Below are positions 26,464 to 33,088 of a stretch of DNA of 33,088 nt, in pieces. The notes beneath the pieces are model-generated. The model had not been told where the DNA came from, ran no database searches, and was given only the letters and a program-made list of their open reading frames with translations. The stretch comes from Terriglobales bacterium (GTDB taxonomy: Bacteria; Acidobacteriota; Terriglobia; Terriglobales; Acidobacteriaceae): NCBI GenBank assembly GCA_025934735.1, contig JAICWP010000033.1, positions 1-33,088 of the forward strand, in the 5' to 3' direction. The first letter of the stretch is position 1; every line of letters starts with the position of its first letter. The position numbers and the translations under genes were made by a program.

Positions 26464-26520
26464 CGTACAAGCCGGCCTGACTTCTTCTTGCGAATTGAAA
26501 CTATGGTTAAATCAGAGACG

Positions 26521-27258
26521 ATGATCTACCGCAGCGACAACCGGGCTCCCGACCAGATGCGCCCGGTGCAAATTGTCCCCGATTTCATTTCCACCGCCGA
26601 AGGCTCCGCCCTCATCGAGGTAGGCAACACGCGGGTGATCTGCACCGCCTCGGTTGAGGAAACCGTGCCGCAGTTTTTACGCAACACGGGAAAAGGCTGG
26701 ATTACCAGCGAATACGGCATGTTGCCTCGTTCCACGCTCACCCGCACAGCGCGCGAGGTCACGCGCGGGCGTCCGGCGGCGCGCTCGCAGGAAATCCAGC
26801 GCCTGATTGGGCGCTCCCTGCGGGCGGTGACCGACCTGGCGCGACTGGGCGAGCGCACCATCTGGATTGATTGTGACGTGATCCAGGCCGATGGCGGCAC
26901 CCGCACTGCTTCCATCACCGGCGCTTTCGTAGCCCTGGGGCTGGCGCTGCAGAAGCTGGTGGAAGCGGGCACGCTCACCGCTGCGCCCATTCGTGATTTT
27001 GTCGCCGCCACCAGCGTGGGCGTGGTGGATGGGCAGGTGATGCTCGACCTGGCATACGAGGAAGATTCGCGTGCCGAAGTGGACATGAATTTCGTGCTCA
27101 CCGGCGCCAAGAGGATTGTGGAGATCCAGGCCACCGCCGAGCAGCATCCTTTCGATGACGAGCAGCTGCGGGACATGATGCAGTTGGCACGCCGCGGGGT
27201 AGAGTCTCTCATCTCTAAGCAGCGCATGATCCTGAGCGGGCTGACGCTGCGGCAGTAA
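26521..27258 (+). CDS. rph: Ribonuclease PH
   Basis: A 245-aa phosphorolytic exoribonuclease that trims the 3' end of tRNA precursors. The start at 26521 ([18 protein letters not shown]) gives the usual family length; ATG at 26503 and TTG at 26488 are alternatives. Family motifs include [46 protein letters not shown] with the phosphate-binding arginines, [25 protein letters not shown] and [22 protein letters not shown]. It is the last gene of the DUF1015-amidase-GerMN run, 57 bases after the GerMN stop. The companion rdgB usually found after rph is absent here. Confidence 0.96.
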   Translation: MIYRSDNRAPDQMRPVQIVPDFISTAEGSALIEVGNTRVICTASVEETVPQFLRNTGKGWITSEYGMLPRSTLTRTAREVTRGRPAARSQEIQRLIGRSLRAVTDLARLGERTIWIDCDVIQADGGTRTASITGAFVALGLALQKLVEAGTLTAAPIRDFVAATSVGVVDGQVMLDLAYEEDSRAEVDMNFVLTGAKRIVEIQATAEQHPFDDEQLRDMMQLARRGVESLISKQRMILSGLTLRQ

Positions 27259-27376
27259 AGCGGCTGGATCGATAACTAGCTGCCGGGTTGTCTTGTTATC
27301 CTTCTTATGGATAGGAAGGCTGTTCACGCCAGTTCTGGCGGACAGACCTGCACTTTTGGCGACACTGATTCCGGCT

Positions 27377-27577
27377 GTCATATTGAGCGAGGGCGCATGC
27401 CCGAGTCGAAATACCCCTAATCTGGCGGTTCCGCTGAGGGCCAAAAGGTGTTTCTGGCGAGCAACATCATCAATGTGAGAACTCCCTGGAACGGCAGTGC
27501 GGGAATAAACACTGCATAGGGGCTTCGACTTCACCGAACGGTTCGCAAGCGAACCGCCCTTTTCCGCTCAGCATGAC
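27377..27577. repeat. Inverted pair of palindromic intergenic repeats
   Basis: The 397-bp gap after rph holds two inverted copies of a short element. Copy 1 (27377-27419) reads GTCATATTGAGCGAG ... GAGTCGAAATACCCCTA. The reverse complement of copy 2 (27517-27577) reads GTCATGCTGAGCGG ... GAAGTCGAAGCCCCTA. Copy 2 contains an 8-bp-stem palindrome CGGTTCGC-AA-GCGAACCG at 27539-27556. The style is that of REP/BIME-type repeats. A partial match (GTCATCCTGAGC) is at 19657-19668. Confidence 0.7.
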
Positions 27578-27655
27578 GTCTCCTGAAATCTGGTGCCTGC
27601 CCGCTCACCGCCGTCTTTTCATTTAAAATGGGAGCGCAATCATTCAGGAGGATTT

Positions 27656-28654
27656 ATGAAGCTTACGCCAGGCAAGCTGCAGGGCATGAAAAACGTATCT
27701 AACGAGCGCGGGGTAATCGCCGCCGCCGCCATGGACCAGCGTGGGTCGCTGAAGAAAGCGCTGGGCGCGAATGCCACCGACAAAGGGTTGGAAGAATTCA
27801 AGTCGTTGGTCACGGAGGTACTGACCCCGCACGCCAGCGCCATCCTGCTGGATCCGGAGTGGGGTCTGCCCGCCTCCAAGCGCCGCGCCAAAAATGCCGG
27901 CCTGCTGCTGGCCTACGAGAAGACCGGCTACGACAAAACCGGCCCGGGCCGCCTGCCTGACCTGCTCGACCACTGGTCGGCGCGCCGCCTGAAGGAAGCT
28001 GGCGGCGATTGCGTCAAGATTCTGCTCTACTACACGCCCGCCGATCCCAAGGAGATCAATGACCAGAAGCACGCCTGGGTGGAGCGCATCGGCGACGAGT
28101 GCCGCGCGAACGACATCCCATTCTTCCTCGAGTTGGTCGGCTACGAAGAAGGCGCGGACGAAAAGGGACTTGAATTTTCCAAAAAGAAGCCGGACATCGT
28201 GGTGCGCAGCATGGAAGAGTTCACCAAGGACCGCTACGGCGTGGACGTGCTCAAGGTGGAAGTTCCGGTAAACATGAAATTTGTGGAAGGCGCCAAGGTT
28301 TTTGCCGGGCAGAAGGCGTACACCAGGAAAGAGGCCATGGAGCACTTCCGGCACGCCGCGGGCGCCACCTCCAAGCCGTTCATTTATTTGTCAGCGGGCG
28401 TGAGCAACGCCGAGTTCACCGAATCGCTGGAGCTGGCTGCCGAAGCAGGCGTGAAGTTCAATGGAGTGCTCTGCGGGCGCGCCACCTGGAAGGATGGCAT
28501 CCCCATCTACGCCACTCAGGGCGCCGCCGCTTTCCGCAAGTGGCTGGAGACCGAGGGCGTGAAGAACATCGAGAACGTGAACGCGCGCCTGAAGGCCGCC
28601 ACCTCCTGGTTTTCGATCTACGGCGTGAAAGAGCCGGCTATGGTGGGGGCATAA
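27656..28654 (+). CDS. lacD: Tagatose 1,6-diphosphate aldolase (LacD family)
   Basis: A 332-aa class I aldolase that cleaves tagatose 1,6-bisphosphate (and often fructose and other hexose bisphosphates) to dihydroxyacetone phosphate and glyceraldehyde 3-phosphate. AGGAGG 4 bases before the ATG at 27656 sets the start. AAAAMDQRGSLKKAL at 23-37, ILLDPEWGLPASKRR near 63-77, CVKILLYYTP (with the likely Schiff-base Lys), VDVLKVEVPVNM and PFIYLSAGVSNAEFTESLELAAEAG match the LacD pattern. No other lactose or galactose genes are near, so a general sugar-phosphate role is more likely than lactose use. The repeat-rich gap upstream and a hairpin downstream suggest a lone transcript. Confidence 0.92.
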   Translation: MKLTPGKLQGMKNVSNERGVIAAAAMDQRGSLKKALGANATDKGLEEFKSLVTEVLTPHASAILLDPEWGLPASKRRAKNAGLLLAYEKTGYDKTGPGRLPDLLDHWSARRLKEAGGDCVKILLYYTPADPKEINDQKHAWVERIGDECRANDIPFFLELVGYEEGADEKGLEFSKKKPDIVVRSMEEFTKDRYGVDVLKVEVPVNMKFVEGAKVFAGQKAYTRKEAMEHFRHAAGATSKPFIYLSAGVSNAEFTESLELAAEAGVKFNGVLCGRATWKDGIPIYATQGAAAFRKWLETEGVKNIENVNARLKAATSWFSIYGVKEPAMVGA

Positions 28655-28693
28655 GCGAATCTTAATGATTGAAGGATTTAGCGAGCCAGTTGG

Positions 28694-28720
28694 GCGCGTG
28701 TTGCGGCACGCGCTCTTTTG
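28694..28720 (+). terminator. Probable intrinsic terminator after lacD
   Basis: A 7-bp stem GCGCGTG (28694-28700) and CACGCGC (28707-28713) around TTGCGG, followed by TCTTTTGT. It lies 40 bases after the stop. The T-run is interrupted, so strength is uncertain. Confidence 0.55.
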
Positions 28721-28800
28721 TCTAGGATGGGACATTTGAGCGAAGCTCGAGCCGAACTTGCGAGAGCGCGAGCCCGGTGGACCTTGCGTTTTTAAAAAGC

Positions 28801-30111
28801 TTAATCAAGGATTTGGTCCTCGCGGATCGGCTGGCTTGCAGCCACGCCGTTCAGTAAGAAACCTTCAATCGCATCGCAAGCCGTGCCCACTCCATCTTCC
28901 GCCCGAATCTTGCTGCCCACTTCCGCCGCAATCAGCGCGTACTTCGGATCACGCAGCAACCGGTCCAGTTCCACCGCAACCCTCTCCGCCCGGTAACGCT
29001 CGCGCCGGATCATGCGCGCGATGCCCAGCCGTTTGGTGCGGACCGCATTATCGAACTGGTCGTGACTGAGCGGCATCACCAGCGCCGGACGGCCCGAACG
29101 CATCACCTGCGCCGTGGTGCCGATTCCGCCCTGATGCACGATGGCGCCCGCGCGCGGAAAAAGCAGCGAGAAGGGCGCGTAATCAAAAGCCACAATCCCG
29201 GAAGAGAGCAACTCCGCCGGCGGACGCGGCATGTCCTTCCCGACCAGCAGGACGGCGCGGCGCTGCAGCAGGCGGGCGGTGTTGGCGCTTTCCACAAAAA
29301 AGTCCCCTGCCGCCTGCACTGCCGCAGAGCCCAGGGTGAAAATAATCGGGGCCGGGCCTGCCTTCAGAAACGTTTCCAGCCTCGGCACCGGCGGATGCTC
29401 CCCTTCATCGCGGTCGAAAAACACAAATCCGGTGGCCCTTGCTTGCGGCGGCCAGTCAGGCTGCTGCGTCGCCAGCACCGGCGAAAACAATCCCAGCACC
29501 AGCCGCGGTGAGTGCTGCCCAGCAAAAATGGGATTGGCGCCCGGCTTCAGCCCTAATTCTGCTTCCAGCTGCCGATAAGGGCCCAGCCAGGCACCCGACA
29601 GGTGTTCGGCCGCGACATACAGAATGCGATGAAAACCGCGGCCCAACTTCGCCACGTGCTCAGGAAACGGCAATCCCGCGAATGCCGGCGGGTCATGAGT
29701 TGACATGAAACTGGCCGGCGCCAGCACGGTTGAGATCCAGGGTATGCTGCGGACGCGCGCCAGCAAGGGTCCGGCAAAGGCTACGGGGTGGGTGATGAGC
29801 ACGTCCGGGTTCCCGGCCACCGCCGCCAGATCCTGGTAGCTGTCACGCAGGTGGGGCATCAGGATTTGGCGAAATATGAACTCGGTTCCCTTGCGCCGGT
29901 CAAACACCTTGCGCATCAACTCCCGGTCAATGCGGGGCAGGTCGGGCCGAATGGCGCGGAACGCGATGCCCTCAGCTTTGATCTTCTGCCGGTAAATAGG
30001 GCTGGTGGCGATTACCGGGTCATGGCCGCGGCGCTGCAGTTCGAGCGCCAGCCCCATATAGGGATGGATGTCGCCATAGGAACCGAAAGCGTGAATGAGG
30101 ATGCGGGCCAT
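28801..30111 (-). CDS. GT1-family glycosyltransferase (UGT/RhlB-like)
   Basis: A 436-aa GT-B fold transferase. The acceptor half begins ARILIHAFGSYGDIHPYMGLALELQRRGHDPVIAT, typical of MGT/UGT enzymes. The donor half holds PIIFTLGSAAVQAAGDFF and the nucleotide-sugar motif AIVHQGGIGTTAQVMRSGRPALVMPLSHDQFDNA with conserved His, Gly-Gly, Asp and Gln. It resembles rhamnosyltransferase RhlB-type and sterol/antibiotic glucosyltransferases. The acceptor (lipid, macrolide-like or carotenoid) is unknown. No signal peptide. The upstream ORF at 30164 (52 bases away) runs the same way and may share the promoter. Confidence 0.9.
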   Translation of the reverse strand: MARILIHAFGSYGDIHPYMGLALELQRRGHDPVIATSPIYRQKIKAEGIAFRAIRPDLPRIDRELMRKVFDRRKGTEFIFRQILMPHLRDSYQDLAAVAGNPDVLITHPVAFAGPLLARVRSIPWISTVLAPASFMSTHDPPAFAGLPFPEHVAKLGRGFHRILYVAAEHLSGAWLGPYRQLEAELGLKPGANPIFAGQHSPRLVLGLFSPVLATQQPDWPPQARATGFVFFDRDEGEHPPVPRLETFLKAGPAPIIFTLGSAAVQAAGDFFVESANTARLLQRRAVLLVGKDMPRPPAELLSSGIVAFDYAPFSLLFPRAGAIVHQGGIGTTAQVMRSGRPALVMPLSHDQFDNAVRTKRLGIARMIRRERYRAERVAVELDRLLRDPKYALIAAEVGSKIRAEDGVGTACDAIEGFLLNGVAASQPIREDQILD

Positions 30112-30163
30112 GCGCCGTCAGCCATAATAAACGGCGTGGCGCACGCGCAGGATTTCGGCTATC

Positions 30164-30502
30164 TCAGAGCAATTCCCGGTTAAGCACCGGAACTTCCCGT
30201 TTGCCGTTGCGTGGAGTAGCGGCAGCAACAGCGGCAGCAGCTTTGGGCCGGCGCTCCTGTTGCAGCAACCGGCGGAGGGTGCGCAGGTCATTCAGGATGC
30301 GGCTGCCCGCCTTTAGGTGGTGCGAGAGCTTCTCCAGGTTGTAGAAGACCAGGCGCAGCGCCTCCAGCTGTTTGGGGTCGGCTCCGCCGTTGAGATCGGC
30401 GTGAACCGCCTGCTTGGCTTCGAGCACAGTCTGGTTCAGCAGCTTCAGATATTCCTGAGCGCCCTCGATACTGTCGAAGGGAGTCTCTGATTGATAGCTC
30501 AA
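30164..30502 (-). CDS. Small helical protein of unknown function
   Basis: A 112-aa protein starting with TTG at 30502; GAGG lies 6 bases before it, so the unusual start is well supported. Residues 10-85 are strongly helical and amphipathic (GAQEYLKLLNQTVLEAKQAV, LEALRLVFYNLEKLSHHL, LNDLRTLRRLLQQER), suggesting a coiled-coil bundle. The end (86-112) is Ala-rich and basic. No family is recognised. It precedes the glycosyltransferase gene in the same direction. Confidence 0.72.
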   Translation of the reverse strand: MSYQSETPFDSIEGAQEYLKLLNQTVLEAKQAVHADLNGGADPKQLEALRLVFYNLEKLSHHLKAGSRILNDLRTLRRLLQQERRPKAAAAVAAATPRNGKREVPVLNRELL

Positions 30503-30844
30503 GCTTAACCTCTCGCGCTATCTTACGCCCTCCGGCGCCAAGAAGGGAAAAACAGCTACTCTGGCACACAATTAATCAGGTGCCCAACGGCCCTGCCCTT
30601 CTGGTGAGGCGCCACAAAGGCAGGAACGAAGACAGAATTCATTGGAGCTTCCGGTGAGCGTTTGCAGCAGCCAATCAGGTAATCGCCACTTGCAATTCGG
30701 ACCGCGTGAGTGGAGGAACCGCGTGTCCGTCGGCAGAAGATCAGCCGCACACATGCACTGAGCTCGCTTGCTTCCGGCTGCTATCATTGGGAATGACGCC
30801 TCGGTGAGGTCTTTCACTTAGCACCGGGCAGCAGAGGATGGAAA
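30503..30844. other. 342-bp intergenic gap without a recognisable feature
   Basis: Lies between the divergent small helical protein gene and the HMA-like gene. It must hold both promoters, but I see no convincing -35/-10 pair, no long repeat and no RNA gene. Short frames on the minus strand (30556-30817) have no Shine-Dalgarno or family-like sequence. Confidence 0.5.
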
Positions 30845-31072
30845 ATGACTAGTCTGGACGTGCTATTCCGTTACGGCGCCCCGCCAACCGAGGGCGCCAT
30901 GCGCGCCGTGGACAGCGTGCGCGAGGTTTACGGCATTCGCCGCATTCAATTCAACGGCCGTGAGCACACGTTACGGGTGGAGTTTGACGCTTCTCGCTTG
31001 AACGAAAATACCGTGGCCGGACTGCTGCGGCGCGCCGGCATTGATGTCCAGGAAAAACTCGCCCTGGCCTAA
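30845..31072 (+). CDS. 75-aa protein with an HMA-like ferredoxin fold lacking the metal motif
   Basis: A small protein whose predicted order beta-alpha-beta-beta-alpha-beta matches heavy-metal-associated domains: LDVLFRYG, TEGAMRAVDSVREV, IRRIQFNG, TLRVEFDASRLN, NTVAGLLRRAGIDV, EKLALA. The loop where HMA domains carry CxxC reads GAPPTEGAM, with no cysteine anywhere, so copper binding by that route is excluded. An AGAGG lies about 10 bases before the ATG, a loose spacing. It is a lone gene with no transporter nearby. The fold call is an inference from pattern only. Confidence 0.68.
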   Translation: MTSLDVLFRYGAPPTEGAMRAVDSVREVYGIRRIQFNGREHTLRVEFDASRLNENTVAGLLRRAGIDVQEKLALA

Positions 31073-31643
31073 TCGCGGCGCAGATCCGTGGCCTTAATTG
31101 AAAGGAATTGGGGGAGGGCTGCGGAGCGGCCTCAAGAGGTACTTTTGGGGAAAAAGCAAAAGGGGCGCTCAAGAAAACCTCTGGCCGAAGTTATTCTCAA
31201 GAGCGCCCCTGTTGCGCGCCACTTCGTCTGGCCTTCTCAATAGCACCTCCAGTGCCAGACTCAGCTTGCTGAAAATGCACGACTTAGATTGGCCAAGTTG
31301 AGCTGCGCGGGTAGCTTTTACCGCCACTCGGAAAGATTTACTGTGCAACCAGGACAGGGGCAACTTCCCTGCCACTTGCAGCGGATTCGGAGCGCTTTTG
31401 CACAACAAACGTGTCCGAAATTCGAGCACGCCACCTGAAATCTGCACCATGGCCGATGCAAGAATGGTAGAAGTGGCTGCCTCGCAGCGATGAATGTGAT
31501 GAGCGCGTGGAGGATGAATGCCATGAACTCGTGGACGATGAGGCGGGAGCGCGGTCTCACCGTGATCGGCGGCTCAGGAGACCCGGGTTTCGAGCAGGGC
31601 GGGTTTCAGGGAAGCACAGGGTTTGTTAAGATGAAATGCAAGC
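31073..31643. other. 571-bp gap with inverted repeat and possible gene debris
   Basis: Contains AGGGGCGCTC (31161-31170) and its exact reverse complement GAGCGCCCCT (31201-31210). On the minus strand a frame ending at 31318 reads CSNFGHVCCAKALRIRC...CPCPGC, zinc-ribbon-like but missing one ligand. An overlapping frame (31169-31450) carries an RAAQLGQSKSCIFSKLSLALEVL stretch that looks like a helix-turn-helix; a frameshift would join them. No good start is present. This is only suggestive of a decayed gene. Confidence 0.35.
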
Positions 31644-31720
31644 GCGCCCTTAGCTCAGTTGGATAGAGCGTCTGGCTACGAACCAGAAGGTCGGGAGTTC
31701 GAATCTCTCAGGGCGCGCCA
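31644..31720 (+). tRNA. tRNA-Arg, anticodon ACG
   Basis: 77 bases with all arms: acceptor GCGCCCT/AGGGCGC, D arm GCTC/GAGC, anticodon stem TCTGG/CCAGA with loop CTACGAA (anticodon ACG, A34 expected to become inosine), T stem GGGAG/CTCTC with loop TTCGAAT, discriminator G and an encoded CCA. It reads CGU/CGC/CGA codons. The 3' end is 9 bases from the stop of a convergent recombinase gene, the arrangement of an integration site. Confidence 0.95.
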
Positions 31721-31729
31721 TTTTACTGC

Positions 31730-32680
31730 TTAATAAGCACTTATCCCTGTTCCGGCGCTTCTCCTTGCTACCACTTTGCTACCTTCGAACGCCTTCCGGT
31801 ACGCCTTGAGTAAGCGCTGGTCTAGTCCCATCTGGGTATAGATTGCCGCTGTTGCTAACTTTGCATGCCCCAGCAGGTCCGCGATGTCCTGCAGGGGTAC
31901 TCCACTCTGATGAAGGTGGGAACCGCAGGCATGGCGAAGTAGGTGCGGGTGAAAGTCCTCTAGGCCCTTGGCTTGTGCGATGTCATGCACGATTCGCCAG
32001 ACCTGGCGCGCGGTAATCCGCCCTGCGGTTGAGGGGTTGGGCCCGACGCTAAAGGCGAATGCCTCGGTTGTCGCTCTCATCTTCGCCAGCACCCGCTGGC
32101 GCACCGGCAGATAAGCCCGCACCGCCGCGACCGCGCCTTGGCTGAGCGGTACCTGCCTTTCCTTGTTCCCTTTGCCGTGCACCAGAAGCACCGTGCCGTG
32201 CTCGCGGAAGTCCTTCAGGCTGATGTCAACCACTTCCTGAGCCCGCAGCCCGCAATACAACAATTCCCAGATGGCGCGGTCGCGCTTCGGAAAGGCGCTT
32301 CTGGGCTTGCGGCTGAGCACCGCCCGCAATCGTTCCTGGCTGGGAACATTGGGCAGCTTGTGGCGCATCTTGGGGGCCCGCATGGCAAACAGCCAGTCGA
32401 ACGTCCCGTGCCCTTCTGCCTCCAGAAACTTGGCAAACTCTTTCAGGGCGACAAGTCGAACGCGGATGGTAGCGGGTTCGCACTGGCGCAGATGGAATCT
32501 GCTCAGCCACTCTCTGACCGCCCGCCGCTTGATGTCCTTCACCGTCGCGTCCATTCCCAGGAGCTCGATAAAGCCAGCGATGGCGGCCTGGTAAGCCCGT
32601 TGCGTGTGCGGGCTGAGCCGGCCGGCTTCGAGGTAGGTCAGAAAATCATCCAACTCTGCGTACAGATCGCGGGTGGGCAT
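31730..32680 (-). CDS. Tyrosine recombinase (phage-type integrase)
   Basis: A 316-aa site-specific recombinase. The start at the ATG at 32680 has AAGGAGGT 8 bases upstream; the frame is open to 33025 only as a shadow of the preceding recombinase gene. The N-terminal SAM-like DNA-binding domain (about 1-90) includes DDFLTYLEAGRLSPHTQRAYQAAIAGF. The catalytic domain shows GLRAQEVVDI (Arg I), HGKGNKERQVPLS (Lys), HPHLLRHACGSHL (H-x-x-R), LLGHAKLATAAIYTQM (His/Gly then the nucleophile Tyr), so all catalytic residues are present. It overlaps the end of the upstream recombinase by 35 bases and points toward the tRNA-Arg 3' end. Confidence 0.93.
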   Translation of the reverse strand: MPTRDLYAELDDFLTYLEAGRLSPHTQRAYQAAIAGFIELLGMDATVKDIKRRAVREWLSRFHLRQCEPATIRVRLVALKEFAKFLEAEGHGTFDWLFAMRAPKMRHKLPNVPSQERLRAVLSRKPRSAFPKRDRAIWELLYCGLRAQEVVDISLKDFREHGTVLLVHGKGNKERQVPLSQGAVAAVRAYLPVRQRVLAKMRATTEAFAFSVGPNPSTAGRITARQVWRIVHDIAQAKGLEDFHPHLLRHACGSHLHQSGVPLQDIADLLGHAKLATAAIYTQMGLDQRLLKAYRKAFEGSKVVARRSAGTGISAY

Positions 32681-33088
32681 GGCGCATGACCTCCTTGAGG
32701 TGCCTGAGATCGTTGTGAATGTAGATTTTGGCCGTATCCGGTGACGCCCAGCGGCCCAGGTGCTGCACGTCGCGGATGTCCATGCCGGAGCGCACCAGGT
32801 TGGTGGCAAAGCTGTGGCGGAGCATGTGCGGGTGTATCTCGCGCTGGAGCACGTCCCGGCCCAAGTCGCGGATCCGGTAGAAGAGTTCCATCCGGGTGAT
32901 GCCCTGGCCGAGTCGCCCGATGAAAAGCGTATTGCATCCCGGTTTGGGCTGGAACTTCGGCCTGCCCTCGCTGAGGTAATCGCGGACGGCGGCCACGGCA
33001 TCCGGACTAAGGGGCACCACCGCATCCTTCCCGCCCTTGCCCTTCCATACCTTCACCAGGCTGCCGTCAAGGTCAACATCCTGGAGCC
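32646..33088 (-). CDS. Tyrosine recombinase, C-terminal part, 5' end outside the window
   Basis: The frame is open to the right edge, so the gene starts beyond 33088; the GTG at 33056 is internal. The visible 147 residues cover the catalytic half: LQDVDLDGSLVKVWKGKGGKDAVVPLS (the conserved strand and catalytic Lys), HPHMLRHSFATNLV (H-x-x-R), and LGRWASPDTAKIYIHND, where the usual His of LGH is replaced by Arg-Trp, with the nucleophile Tyr kept. It ends 35 bases inside the start of the next recombinase, so the two are coupled. Confidence 0.9.
   Translation of the reverse strand, partial: LQDVDLDGSLVKVWKGKGGKDAVVPLSPDAVAAVRDYLSEGRPKFQPKPGCNTLFIGRLGQGITRMELFYRIRDLGRDVLQREIHPHMLRHSFATNLVRSGMDIRDVQHLGRWASPDTAKIYIHNDLRHLKEVMRHAHPRSVRRVG

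Noticed and set aside
30556-30817. Short minus-strand frames (64 and 81 aa) in the gap
   Set aside because: No Shine-Dalgarno, no compositional sign of coding and no recognisable family.
31604-31632. Promoter of tRNA-Arg (TTTCAG, 17 bases, TAAGAT)
   Set aside because: Both boxes match the consensus poorly, so I do not list it as a feature.
32681-33025. N-terminal part of a 431-aa recombinase frame
   Set aside because: This region encodes the catalytic end of the upstream recombinase in another frame; a strong AAGGAGGT places the real start at 32680.

Overview
The window is about 33 kb of GC-rich (roughly 60%) bacterial chromosome. It most likely comes from an acidobacterium of the Terriglobia/Koribacter kind. 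The basis is the gene content, not a marker gene: two tandem copies of the VWFA-related protein family typical of Acidobacteriota, several PilZ proteins, an amidase-GerMN-RNase PH cluster, and short intergenic repeats of a style I associate with that phylum. There is no 16S rRNA or ribosomal protein gene to settle it. The left 31.6 kb reads as ordinary chromosomal backbone. At the right edge a tRNA-Arg gene is abutted by two overlapping tyrosine recombinase genes, which looks like the edge of an integrated element continuing past the window.

Left part (1-8.8 kb): sugar nucleotides and c-di-GMP-type signalling. A PilZ protein runs in from the left edge. Next come ugd and a UDP-glucuronate decarboxylase gene in an operon (UDP-glucose to UDP-glucuronate to UDP-xylose), with a UDP-hexose 4-epimerase gene diverging from them. 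A receiver-like/PilZ protein, a small membrane zinc-knuckle protein, a PilZ-GAF-transmembrane-Sel1 fusion, a zinc-ribbon GAF protein and an EVE-domain protein follow. Together these suggest polysaccharide precursor supply beside second-messenger sensing.

Middle part (8.8-23 kb): a secreted esterase, an Hsp20 chaperone with a clear promoter and terminator, a rhodanese, an AmmeMemoRadiSam radical SAM enzyme and a secreted glycoside-hydrolase-like protein. An HxlR regulator with a DoxX membrane protein follows. Then comes a run with a BNR-repeat propeller protein translationally coupled to a MoaD/ThiS-like protein ending in Gly-Gly, a VOC/PhnB-like protein and a small secreted GxW-repeat protein. 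Two PLP enzymes of (reverse) transsulfuration and the two VWA proteins finish this part on the minus strand.

Right part (23-33 kb): a compact plus-strand cluster of DUF1015 protein, amidase, GerMN lipoprotein-like protein and RNase PH, with near-zero or overlapping spacing. Then come a repeat-rich gap, a LacD-type aldolase, a GT1 glycosyltransferase with a small helical protein, a 75-aa HMA-fold-like protein, a 570-bp gap holding possible gene debris, tRNA-Arg(ACG), and the recombinase pair.

No CRISPR array, rRNA, toxin-antitoxin pair or recognisable defence island is visible. The most interesting items are the recombinase pair at the tRNA, the propeller/ubiquitin-like coupled pair, the heptanucleotide GCTGANN arrays, and the unusual signalling fusions. 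Start sites were often moved inward from the longest open frame, using Shine-Dalgarno sequences, signal peptides and domain starts.
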